From NCBI GenBank assembly GCA_021789975.1, contig JAJYIT010000024.1:1-64000 (forward strand): 64,000 nt of DNA. Reading direction: 5' to 3'. Made by a program: the position numbers and the translations under genes. Below, one piece after another: positions 43,876 to 51,648 of the stretch. This stretch comes from Bacteroidota bacterium. Its GTDB lineage: Bacteria; Bacteroidota; Ignavibacteria; Kryptoniales; JAKASW01. Under the pieces are notes generated by a model. It was given only the letters and a program-made list of their open reading frames with translations, was not told the origin of the DNA and did not search any database. Within the stretch, counting starts at the first letter, position 1; each line of letters opens with the position of its first letter.

Positions 43876-44173
43876 CCTTTCCATTTCTTCCCTTATGTTC
43901 AGGAGTGAGTCTGTGCCCGCTCTGCCTCAACCAACCCTTCCCTGTCCCTCGAATTGAACCCTGGACGACCTCACAAACAATCCGTCTTGTGGTGCAAAAT
44001 CTTACGTTGTCTTATTGTACCGGCGGGCGGCTCTCCAATAGTGTTCCGTTCCTGAGTTCCCCAAAGGCTGGCTTTGCCAAAATTCCGCGACAACTGGCAG
44101 AGATCTATCCAGGAATTATCCTTTGAGCACATAAGCCGTTATATTTTTTCAGCGCGAATCAGGAAATGATAAG

Positions 44174-44386
44174 ATGGATAATGGCATCCATAAGAAGATC
44201 GTCGTGGACGAGAACAATGAGCCGGTAGAGGTGATCATCAGTTATGCTGAATGGGAAAAGATCGAGCGAACTATCGGGACTCCCGAAGGAGCTACCCGCG
44301 AAACGCTGGCAAAGTATGCCGGCGTACTGAAGGTCAAGGAAGATCCGCTGGATTATCAAAAGAAAATCAGGAATGAGTGGCAGTAG
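44174..44386 (+). CDS. Antitoxin of a VapBC-like pair
   Basis: 70 residues with no export signal. The N-terminal part (KKIVVDENNEPVEVIISYAEWEKIERTIG) resembles Phd/YefM-like antitoxin starts that describe a beta-hairpin and helix for DNA binding; the C-terminal part (ETLAKYAGVLKVKEDPLDYQ) would wrap the toxin. Its 3' end overlaps the PIN-domain gene by 14 bp, the usual antitoxin-first order. The family is recognised mostly by context. Confidence 0.75.
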   Translation: MDNGIHKKIVVDENNEPVEVIISYAEWEKIERTIGTPEGATRETLAKYAGVLKVKEDPLDYQKKIRNEWQ

Positions 44387-44744
44387 CAGTCTTCTTGACA
44401 CCAACATTCTTCTCGATTTGCTCGGTGGAAAACTTGACCAGGGGGCATTACCTCAGGGGAATCTTGCAGTTTCATTCGTGACGGAATTGGAGCTGCTGTC
44501 TTATCCGGAAATTGGTGAGGAAGATGAGAAGAAAATAGGAAAGCTTCTCGATGAGACATTCATTGTCAATATCAATCAGAAGATCAAAGTAACTGCGATC
44601 GATTTGAGAGAACGTTATAAGCTGAAATTGCCGGACGCTACCGTAGCAGCAACCGCGGTCTACCTAGAAGCCGACTTAGTCACGAATGACAGGGAATTGA
44701 GTAAAGTAAAAGAAATCAAAACATTAAGTCTCCCCTCAAGGTAG
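44373..44744 (+). CDS. vapC: PIN-domain toxin, VapC-like
   Basis: 123 residues. The PIN acidic residues are all present: Asp9 in LLDTNILLDLL, Glu38/Glu40 in VTELELLS, Asp88 in LPDATVAATA and Asp106 in VTNDREL. PIN toxins are magnesium-dependent RNases that cut tRNA or rRNA when the antitoxin is degraded. It overlaps the antitoxin gene by 14 bp. Unlike the HicA frame in this window, this toxin is intact. Confidence 0.88.
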   Translation: MSGSSSLLDTNILLDLLGGKLDQGALPQGNLAVSFVTELELLSYPEIGEEDEKKIGKLLDETFIVNINQKIKVTAIDLRERYKLKLPDATVAATAVYLEADLVTNDRELSKVKEIKTLSLPSR

Positions 44745-44840
44745 GTCAATCAGAAATCATCGCCAGACGTAATTCCAAAGCACTGTCCTCAGTTTTCGAT
44801 GTGCAATTTTGTCCAAGCCATCACATTGGCCGCCGATTAA

Positions 44841-45164
44841 CTACGGAAGCGTGCTTCCTGGGAAACCGCGGCATGGATACAGTTCGTAAGTGAATATTCC
44901 TGCCTTGACACCTGGATCACCTGCCATGAGATTTACTGTGTCCTCGACACTTGCATTGAAAATCCCGACCCCGGATAGCTCACTTCCGTCTGAGGCCGGA
45001 CATACTATCGGGAGTAGTCCGTCCATGTCCATCGACATATTCCTGCGGCCATGTTCTCAAACAATCTTTTCGACATCTAGCTCTTGTATCTTTTCCGTTC
45101 TTTTTAAGATGACGATCTTATAAACTTTTGCCTCTGGAAGCAGTTGCCGACAGATATTTCTCAC
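44841..45164 (-). pseudogene. YCII-domain-like gene with in-frame TGA
   Basis: Reading from a GTG at 45164 that overlaps the DUF4249 stop, the frame gives VYKIVILKRTEKIQELDVEK-IV, a TGA at 45059-45057, then in the same frame EHGRRNMSMDMDGLLP, GSELSGVGIFNASVEDT and GDPGVKAGIFTYELYP to a stop at 44841. The combined 107 codons resemble YCII-related proteins (small dimeric alpha-beta proteins): the GxLxGxxIF strand, the helix with xDPxVKAG and the final YEL strand are typical. A single nonsense change seems to have broken it. An ATG after the stop (45027 region) could restart a 66-residue fragment. Confidence 0.6.
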
Positions 45165-46150
45165 TTGACTATCGCAAACCTGACAGTGTCCGCAATTGCC
45201 GATCCGAACACGCCGATCCCGTCGCCTTGAAATGTCTCGATGGGCTCGTGAAAATTTCCGTCGACTTCCTGAACGTTCGGTGCCGTGAGGAGAAACTCCT
45301 TGAAGTTCAGGTCGCATGCATAAGCTACTACGGTATATGTGCTGTAGAACCACGTGTCTCTACTTCCGATGGTGAAAGAGTAGGCTGTGCCGGCGTACGA
45401 ATTTACGTTATTGACCGTTCCATATCGAAATTTATATTGATTTAGATTTTGAACAACCTTGGAAGAGTCGGGCTTATCTCTCAGATCGATGTTGTAGTTG
45501 AAGTTGCCGGGATTTGCAGTGTCGGGAACAATTGAGAATGCGTAGAAACCCGTGCTGGGAGAAGGATAGTAGTTGATGGTGATAGAATCGCCGTAACTGA
45601 AATCACCAAGATTGTTCTCCAGCACGGCGAAACCTTTTTGCGGCGTCGTTGTAGTTGAAGTTGTGTGAAGCGGCGTGCCGTCTATGGTTGCGTAGACTTC
45701 CAGCTTATAAGACTTATCGTAATCGACCGTAATCTGGTTGTTATAATAGGTTTGTGTTTGTGGGTCAAACAAGAGCGCAGCTCCGTTGATCGTTGCCGAG
45801 ACGGCATTTCCTGAAGGAGTGAGCTGCAGAGCACCCGTATTCACCGAGTCTCCTATCGGGTAATTCCGCATCAAACTGATTTGTGAAACCGTGTGACCTG
45901 GATAGAGATAGCCTTCAACGGCAATCTTCGGGTCGTACGGAGCACTGGTCAGGTTGACTTTGGGATTGCCGCAGCCGGAGAAGATCAAACCGGTCAGTGC
46001 AATGATGAAACCAAAACGGGAAAGAAAACCGCTGAGACGCTGAGGCGCTGAGTTAGACAATATTATCTGCGTCTTTGCGTCCCTGCCTGCCGGCAGACAG
46101 GTCTGTGGTGAAAAGCTCTTCCCAATTATCTTCTTTTCAGACTTTTTCAT
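45161..46150 (-). CDS. DUF4249-type outer-membrane lipoprotein, partner of a TonB receptor
   Basis: The ATG at 46150 has GGGGAG just upstream; a TTG overlapping the receptor stop is less likely. 329 residues. Lipobox FSGC lies unusually far in (Cys at about residue 60) because a repeat adds about 31 residues (SPQTCLPAGRDAKTQ and following) between the basic start and the hydrophobic core GFIIALTGLIFSGC. The mature part shows the DUF4249 pattern: an N-terminal strand KIAVEGYLYPGHTVSQISLMR, beta-sandwich modules with GAALLFDPQTQTYY and YKLEVYATIDGTPLHTTS. DUF4249 proteins are encoded next to TonB receptors and are thought to sit on them at the surface. Confidence 0.85.
   Translation of the reverse strand: MKKSEKKIIGKSFSPQTCLPAGRDAKTQIILSNSAPQRLSGFLSRFGFIIALTGLIFSGCGNPKVNLTSAPYDPKIAVEGYLYPGHTVSQISLMRNYPIGDSVNTGALQLTPSGNAVSATINGAALLFDPQTQTYYNNQITVDYDKSYKLEVYATIDGTPLHTTSTTTTPQKGFAVLENNLGDFSYGDSITINYYPSPSTGFYAFSIVPDTANPGNFNYNIDLRDKPDSSKVVQNLNQYKFRYGTVNNVNSYAGTAYSFTIGSRDTWFYSTYTVVAYACDLNFKEFLLTAPNVQEVDGNFHEPIETFQGDGIGVFGSAIADTVRFAIVK
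46024..46115. repeat. Octamer-period palindrome with nested CCTGCC palindrome, inside a coding region
   Basis: Left arm ACCGCTGAGACGCTGAGGCG (46029-46048; octamer period GCTGAGAC-GCTGAGGC-GCTGAG) pairs with a right arm at 46066-46115 (TCTGCGTCTTTGCGT ... GTCTGTGGTGAAAAG). The right arm is split by a 20-bp near-perfect palindrome CCTGCCTGCCGGCAGACAGG (46082-46101). The full element is 92 bp, close to 31 codons, and is read through in frame by the DUF4249 gene. Confidence 0.7.
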
Positions 46151-46161
46151 CTTCACTCCCC

Positions 46162-48567
46162 TCAAAATTTCACCGTTACGCCAACGCTCGGCAGGAACGG
46201 AAGCTCGCTGACCGGGCTAATAGTCTGGACGATTGAGCCATTCTGCTCGGTACTCGAATACTGTATGAACCAGACATTCTTCCTATTTCCTATATTGAAG
46301 ATCTGCAGGTACGGCGAGAGCGACCACGTGCCGTAATCCTTCTCCCATGTTATGCTCAGATCGAGCCTTATATAGTCGGGCAGAGTATAATTGTCGATCG
46401 TACCGGGGTACAGCTGATAGGAAGGGAGTCTGTTTCCGGTTGCGCCGTAGTTATCCCAGGCAGGAAGAGCGTTTATGAAATACGCTGATGACGGCAGGGT
46501 TATCGGCTGTCCGGATGTGAAAACGAAATTCAAACCGAGTATCCAGCTCGACGATGATTTAGGCGGCGCTTCGTTCCACCTTCCGCTGAAAATGCTGTTC
46601 ACGTTCCCGTTGAGGACGAAGTTTACGACCGATGTCCTGTTCCATCTTGGGAGAAATGAGCGGCCCTGATTTGTCCCATCAAATGTCACATTTGTTCGTG
46701 AGAGGGAATATGAGACCCACCCGGTGACTGCGCCGACGTCTTTCCTCAGTAGGAATTCCAGGCCGTAGGAATCGCCGTTGCCTCTGGTGAACACATCCTG
46801 TGACGTGGTATAGACGGGCGTTCCATCGGGATTATAATACGATGGAGTGACCTCGGCACCGAAATTATAGTTGAAGGTGTAGATGTTCCTGAAGCTTTTA
46901 TAATAGGCTTCGGTTTCAAAGTCGAGGATGTTGCCGATTTGTCTTTCATACCCGACTATGAAATGCTTGGCCTCCGAATCGTAAATATGTTTGGTTGAGG
47001 TCAGCCAGATACTCGATATGAACGGTCTTTCTACTGCGTCCATATACTGGTGGTAAATGCCGGTGGCAAATTTCAAGCTACTGTTCGCGCTGAGCTTGTA
47101 TTTGACGGAGAAGCGCGGGTCGAGATGGGTATAGATGGTGTCCGATGCAAAGTTTTCAAACCTCAGACCCGCATCGATTTGCCAGAGTGGGTTCGGGTCC
47201 AATTCCAGGTTTGCATAGGCGCTTGTCTCTTCAGCACTATTCGACAGCTCCGCCAGTCCGAAATTGAAGTTGCTGTTGAAAGAAAGATTTACTCTCTTAT
47301 ATTCTGCGCCGGTTTCGAGCGTCGCTGTGTTCGATGCATAGTAGGTCAGGGCCTCTCTCGCAGTGTAATCGTTAAGGGGGTTGGCTTCACTGACATTTCC
47401 TATTTGTGTTATGTCAAAGTTAGAAGAGAACCCACTATATGTCAGATAGAAGCTTGAGAATAGTTTGTCATTGAAAAGATGCTTCCAGTTTGCCGAGGCG
47501 AGCGTGTTTCCCCAGTTGATCAAGATTGACGGGTTCTGAGCGGTGCCTTGACTGAGCTGGTAGTTCAGGTTGTCTCCGCTCTTGAAGTAGCTCAAAGTCA
47601 GATTGTCTTTGTCCCCCAATTGCAGGAATGCCTTCAGGTTTCCGTCAAAGAAATAATACGGCGGGATGTTCTTGTCGAACTTGGCTACGGTCAAATCGAT
47701 GAACGTCCTCCTGAACGAACCGGATATTGAGCCAAGGGACCCGAGCGGGACTGACAGAGTCAGGTTGGCGGCAATAAGACTGAGATCAAATGTGCCCTGG
47801 AGACGGTGTCTATTTCCGTCTTTGTCGATTACGTCTATTACTGAAGAAAGCCGGTCATCATATTGCGGACCGAAGCCTCCTTCAGAGACTTCGACTTTCT
47901 TGATCGCATAGGTATTGAAGGTCGAGAAAATTCCGAACGCATGTTCCGGGTCGTAGATCTCCGCACCGTCAACTAGATATAGATTCTGATCCGGTGTACC
48001 TCCTCTGACATAGATGGCCGAGGAGAAGTCGGATAACGGAACAATACCCGGCATACTCTGCAGGGCTCGCAGGAGGTCCGCCTCGACAACCTTTGGTATC
48101 GCATTGACCTGTTGCGCTGTCATGCTAAGCGTCGAAACCGGGCGGTCAAATGCTCTCTGCGCGGCGCTGGCCTGGTTGCCCGTGACTATGACCTCACCAA
48201 TTTTGTAAGATGACTGCTTCAAATAGAACCTTAGCGGCCCTACCTCGCTAATGCCGACTTTGATCTTTGCGGAGTACTGCGTGTAGCCGGCATAATAGAT
48301 GGTGATCGAGTCTTCTCCGACAGGTACTCCGGAAATAACAAAGTACCCGTTGTTATTTGTGAAAGCGCCCGTGTGTACCACGTTGCTGTTCAGCTCTCCT
48401 TTGAGGGAGACTGTGGCACCGATTAGAGTTTCGCCTGTCGACTTATCGTAAACAAAACCGCTCACGGTCGAGGTCCTACGGGACTGGGCAAGCGAAGAGG
48501 AGCAAGAAACAGCAAAAATTAAGAACATGACGATGAAATGTCTGATCATTTCAAATGGACTCAGCAA
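46162..48567 (-). CDS. TonB-dependent receptor paired with DUF4249 lipoprotein
   Basis: 801 residues; the start may also be the ATG six codons on (48549). Signal peptide ends near SSLAQ (about 28). A CarboxypepD_reg-like domain (about 35-110; VSGFVYDKSTGETLIGATVSLKG), a plug domain (about 120-235; LQSMPGIVPLSDFSSAIYVRGG, LVDGAEIYDPEHAFG) and a barrel to the terminal F (VTVKF). It is smaller than the SusC type. Such receptors take up oligopeptides, siderophores or sugars; the partner overlaps at its stop codon, so the two are one unit. Substrate unknown. Confidence 0.88.
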   Translation of the reverse strand: MLSPFEMIRHFIVMFLIFAVSCSSSLAQSRRTSTVSGFVYDKSTGETLIGATVSLKGELNSNVVHTGAFTNNNGYFVISGVPVGEDSITIYYAGYTQYSAKIKVGISEVGPLRFYLKQSSYKIGEVIVTGNQASAAQRAFDRPVSTLSMTAQQVNAIPKVVEADLLRALQSMPGIVPLSDFSSAIYVRGGTPDQNLYLVDGAEIYDPEHAFGIFSTFNTYAIKKVEVSEGGFGPQYDDRLSSVIDVIDKDGNRHRLQGTFDLSLIAANLTLSVPLGSLGSISGSFRRTFIDLTVAKFDKNIPPYYFFDGNLKAFLQLGDKDNLTLSYFKSGDNLNYQLSQGTAQNPSILINWGNTLASANWKHLFNDKLFSSFYLTYSGFSSNFDITQIGNVSEANPLNDYTAREALTYYASNTATLETGAEYKRVNLSFNSNFNFGLAELSNSAEETSAYANLELDPNPLWQIDAGLRFENFASDTIYTHLDPRFSVKYKLSANSSLKFATGIYHQYMDAVERPFISSIWLTSTKHIYDSEAKHFIVGYERQIGNILDFETEAYYKSFRNIYTFNYNFGAEVTPSYYNPDGTPVYTTSQDVFTRGNGDSYGLEFLLRKDVGAVTGWVSYSLSRTNVTFDGTNQGRSFLPRWNRTSVVNFVLNGNVNSIFSGRWNEAPPKSSSSWILGLNFVFTSGQPITLPSSAYFINALPAWDNYGATGNRLPSYQLYPGTIDNYTLPDYIRLDLSITWEKDYGTWSLSPYLQIFNIGNRKNVWFIQYSSTEQNGSIVQTISPVSELPFLPSVGVTVKF

Positions 48568-49265
48568 TGGTTTGTGACGAATTGTGAAACTATTCTCTTG
48601 TTAGATCTGTAGAAAGGCTCAGTAATCTGTCCCCGAAGCAAATCGCGTGCGCGCTATTTCGCTACTCCGCCTTCCGGAGTGGAAGTGGTAAATCTTTGAA
48701 AAGATGGACCAACGGAATGAGTCAAACATAATGGTCACAAATTAACCAGAACTTCAATAGCAACAAATCTATGTTCCGATCTTCCCCTTTCAGCACGCAA
48801 AGCACAAGGGCATTCAGCATTTCACCGGTATCGGGATTCAACTGGTCTAGAGTACATAACTGCTTCAAGACTGTATAGTTTCCCGAAAGAGACAGATGGA
48901 TTATTTATGAACGATCTCGAAGGAGGGAACTGAAGTTAGGAGAATCATCTGCCAGCGACGAATTCCCCCGGCCGGATTAATTGTGGTTAACCGTTTCGCC
49001 GGAAATAAAAAGAATCTTCCCGTGGAGCTTGCCCCGGTAGAGTTTGAGTTCGCGCCACTTCAAACTTGAACTGTCCGAGCTCCGGAAACTCAACTGGTGA
49101 GCTGCTTCGCGATTGGCAGGACCTTCGGTCGGAAGATATGCATCATATTCCCGGCTATGCGGCATTGGCGATGGAGGAGACGACTGTTCCGCGCGGGAAA
49201 GCTGCGACTAAGTAAAATCGGGAAATTCCTTAAGAGGGGACAGCACTGCTCACCACTGCCGCCCC
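48568..49265. other. 700-bp intergenic region
   Basis: The region separates the receptor start at 48567 from the propeller gene stop at 49266, both on the minus strand. A short hairpin ACTCCG/CGGAGT lies at 48664-48680. A 62-codon minus-strand frame at 48977-49165 (ending LHGKILFISGETVNHN) has no recognised relatives and is not called. It should carry the promoter of the receptor/DUF4249 pair. Confidence 0.35.
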
Positions 49266-50573
49266 TTACTTGAGGAGAACCATCTTCCTCGTGGAAACGT
49301 AATCTCCGATTTTGATTCGATAAAAATACGTCCCGCTTGAAAACTTAGAGCCGTCGAATTTAATGCTGTGAGTGCCGATTGACTGCTCACCATTGACAAG
49401 TGTCGCAACTACTCTTCCCAAGGCATCATACACTTTCAAACTAACAAAGCCTTTTGTCGATAGTTGATAGATGATAGATGTGGAAGGATTAAACGGGTTC
49501 GGATAATTCTGAAAGAGTGTGAAACTGTTCGCTACCTCCGACTGCCATTTTGATTTTACATCAGTAACGACTTCGTTGATCGGCCTGGTCCAGATCTCAC
49601 CGTTTGCAGCGCCGGCGAAAATCTTCGAGCCGTTCAGTGCAAAGCAATAAATGTAGCCGTCCGTCAACCCTGTATCGACTTCAGTCCACGAGGTGCCGTT
49701 GTTCATGGAAGCGAATATTCCCTGACCGGAAGTACCGACGAGAAGATGAGGATGAATAACGACAAGGGTGTTGACATAAGTAGTGGTAAGTCCTGTATTA
49801 GACAAAGTCCAGCTGTAACCGCCGTCGATGCTTTTATAGACACCTTCGGTATTGCCCATGTAGACATATGGGCTGTCCGTAGCCACGGTCGTAACCGACA
49901 GATTCCCGATCCCTGTGTTGCTTTGGGTCCAATTTTCACCGCGTGTATCGGATAGGAACACCCCGGCGCTCTGGCCGAATTCGTCGGGACCCGTGCCTGC
50001 GTAGAGGCGGCTTCCCATGACTCCCAGTGCGCGCACAAAAAGGTCCGAGAGGCCGTTGTTCACCTGAGCCCACGACATTCCCTTATCGGTAGTGACATAT
50101 ACTCCGCCTCCCCAGGTAGCAGCGAACACAGCCGAATCGATATTCGCGAAGGCATAGATATTAGTGTCGGCCAGAGAAGTGCCGGCTTTTTGCCAGCTTG
50201 CCCCCTGGTCTTGGGAAAAGTATACTCCACTTCCCTTCCCATGCATCCCATACGTGCCGTTCGAAATGTTGCCATAAGCCCCGACGTAGACAACTTTGTT
50301 GGCAACAATTAGCGCAGTGATGTCGGAGGTTGTCATTCCGGAATCGATACACGTCCAACTATTTCCATTGTCACCCGATGCATACACATTTCCGCCGAGG
50401 GTACCTGCGTAAATGTTCGTCCCGTCAGTAGCCATCGAGATGACTCTGCCGGGAAGCGCACCGTGTCCGTAAGGCGGGTCAGGAAGAACGGTCTTTGTCC
50501 ATTGACAAAAAGCAGCCGTTGAAAATACCACCAGCGCGCCGAGCTGAATCAAGATGAAATGTGTCCTCTTCAT
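49266..50573 (-). CDS. Secreted beta-propeller protein (YCF48/BNR-like) with type IX sorting domain
   Basis: About 435 residues from the ATG at 50573. Signal peptide 1-25. Six or seven propeller repeats of about 45 residues follow, with patterns such as VYASGDNGNSWTCIDSGM, VYFSQDQGASWQKAGTSL, VYVTTDKGMSWAQVNNGL (BNR/Asp-box-like xSxDxGxSW). The last 80 residues are a sorting domain (NYPNPFNPSTS, SLKVYDALGRVV, SSGTYFYRIK, RKMVLLK). Asp-box propellers occur in sialidases and surface-binding proteins; no sialidase residues (RIP, Tyr/Glu) were seen, so a non-catalytic adhesin or binding role is likelier. It lies 31 bp downstream of the PorV-like gene. Confidence 0.85.
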   Translation of the reverse strand: MKRTHFILIQLGALVVFSTAAFCQWTKTVLPDPPYGHGALPGRVISMATDGTNIYAGTLGGNVYASGDNGNSWTCIDSGMTTSDITALIVANKVVYVGAYGNISNGTYGMHGKGSGVYFSQDQGASWQKAGTSLADTNIYAFANIDSAVFAATWGGGVYVTTDKGMSWAQVNNGLSDLFVRALGVMGSRLYAGTGPDEFGQSAGVFLSDTRGENWTQSNTGIGNLSVTTVATDSPYVYMGNTEGVYKSIDGGYSWTLSNTGLTTTYVNTLVVIHPHLLVGTSGQGIFASMNNGTSWTEVDTGLTDGYIYCFALNGSKIFAGAANGEIWTRPINEVVTDVKSKWQSEVANSFTLFQNYPNPFNPSTSIIYQLSTKGFVSLKVYDALGRVVATLVNGEQSIGTHSIKFDGSKFSSGTYFYRIKIGDYVSTRKMVLLK

Positions 50574-50604
50574 GTTCAAATCCAAATTACTTTCTCATGG
50601 TTTG

Positions 50605-51636
50605 TCAGAAATTGATGCCGACACTGAACTGCTGTATGTAAGTTAGGCGACCAAAATCCTGGTACGCATAATCCAGCGCGACAGCAACGTTCCCTAGAAG
50701 GAGATGCCTCAGGCCGAATCCGACCGTGAATGATTCCTCCGAGTCTGTAAGGAACAGCGATTTGTAGCCTCCCCTAATCGCAATCATGTTATTGAATACA
50801 TATTCCGCTCCCAAATCGACACTCTCATAATTATCGCTCGGGTGGTTCGCGTCCACATCCACTGTCAGCTTGTGCATGTCTGTTGAGATCGGGCTATAAG
50901 CGAGGCCCACTCTAAAATTCAGAGGAAGGGACCACTGGTCCGTACCCAGATATGTCGGGATCTTGCCATTGTTCCCTGTTGTAGTCGGATCGGGATCGTA
51001 GATTGCCAGAAGTGTACCACCTTGCATTTGCATCTTAGTCCCGAAATTTGAGATAGACATTCCGAGCATTATCCCGTTGAACGGTGTCCGGTAGAGTATT
51101 CCGAGGTCCATCGCAAGCCCCGTGGCGCTGGCGTCCCAAATCGACTGGTAGACCACTTTCGGGTTGAATCCGATCGAGAAGTCATTTGTGAGATTTATTC
51201 CATAACCTAAACTGAATGCCATGTCGGTGGCGGTAAATATCTGACCCGTTCCATCCGGGTTATCGACGGTCGTTACTTTCATGTCGCCGTAGCTTGACGA
51301 GGTAAAGCTAAATCCTACGGTACCTGCACCACCAAGGCTGTACGAAGCCGCGAGATAGTTGTATCCGACACCCGCAAGCCAGTTGGTATGATCGAACATT
51401 ACTCCGATCCCATCCAGCTTAGCCAGACCGCCGGGGTTCCAATAAAAGGCGCTCAGATCGTTCGCGACCGCTACGTATGCGCTTCCCATGGAAACCGCCC
51501 TTGCGCCCTGACCTATTTCTAGAAATGCCGCAGCTGTGGTGCCTCTCTTCGATACATTTGAAATGAAACCCTGGCTAAATGCCGTCGAAGAGATTAAGAG
51601 CACCGCTGCGGACACAACCAATATATGTTTCTTCAT
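50605..51636 (-). CDS. PorV/PorQ-like outer-membrane protein of the type IX secretion family
   Basis: 343 residues, signal peptide 1-21 (STAFSQ). The early motif GTTAAAFLEIGQGARAVSMGSAYVAVANDLSAFYWNPGGLA is highly characteristic of the PorV/PorQ (UPF0164) family; barrel strands follow (YLAASYSLGGAGTVGFSF, VALDYAYQDFGRLTYIQQFSVGINF). In the type IX system PorV shuttles cargo bearing C-terminal sorting domains to the attachment complex. It is flanked on both sides by sorting-domain proteins, so it may be a dedicated carrier. Other type IX components (PorK-N, SprA) are not in the window. Confidence 0.9.
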   Translation of the reverse strand: MKKHILVVSAAVLLISSTAFSQGFISNVSKRGTTAAAFLEIGQGARAVSMGSAYVAVANDLSAFYWNPGGLAKLDGIGVMFDHTNWLAGVGYNYLAASYSLGGAGTVGFSFTSSSYGDMKVTTVDNPDGTGQIFTATDMAFSLGYGINLTNDFSIGFNPKVVYQSIWDASATGLAMDLGILYRTPFNGIMLGMSISNFGTKMQMQGGTLLAIYDPDPTTTGNNGKIPTYLGTDQWSLPLNFRVGLAYSPISTDMHKLTVDVDANHPSDNYESVDLGAEYVFNNMIAIRGGYKSLFLTDSEESFTVGFGLRHLLLGNVAVALDYAYQDFGRLTYIQQFSVGINF

Positions 51637-51648
51637 CTCTTGTCTCCG

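Noticed and set aside
43945-43975. Possible tRNA T-arm (GGTTCAATTC on the minus strand)
   Set aside because: Flanking bases do not form a 5-bp T stem, and no acceptor or anticodon arms can be found around it.
44841-45164. TGA in the YCII-like gene as a selenocysteine codon
   Set aside because: YCII proteins are not known selenoproteins, no downstream selenocysteine stem-loop is evident by eye and no sel genes are in the window; a nonsense change is simpler.
45161-48567. SusC/SusD pair
   Set aside because: The receptor is short and the partner lipoprotein matches DUF4249, not the helical SusD fold.
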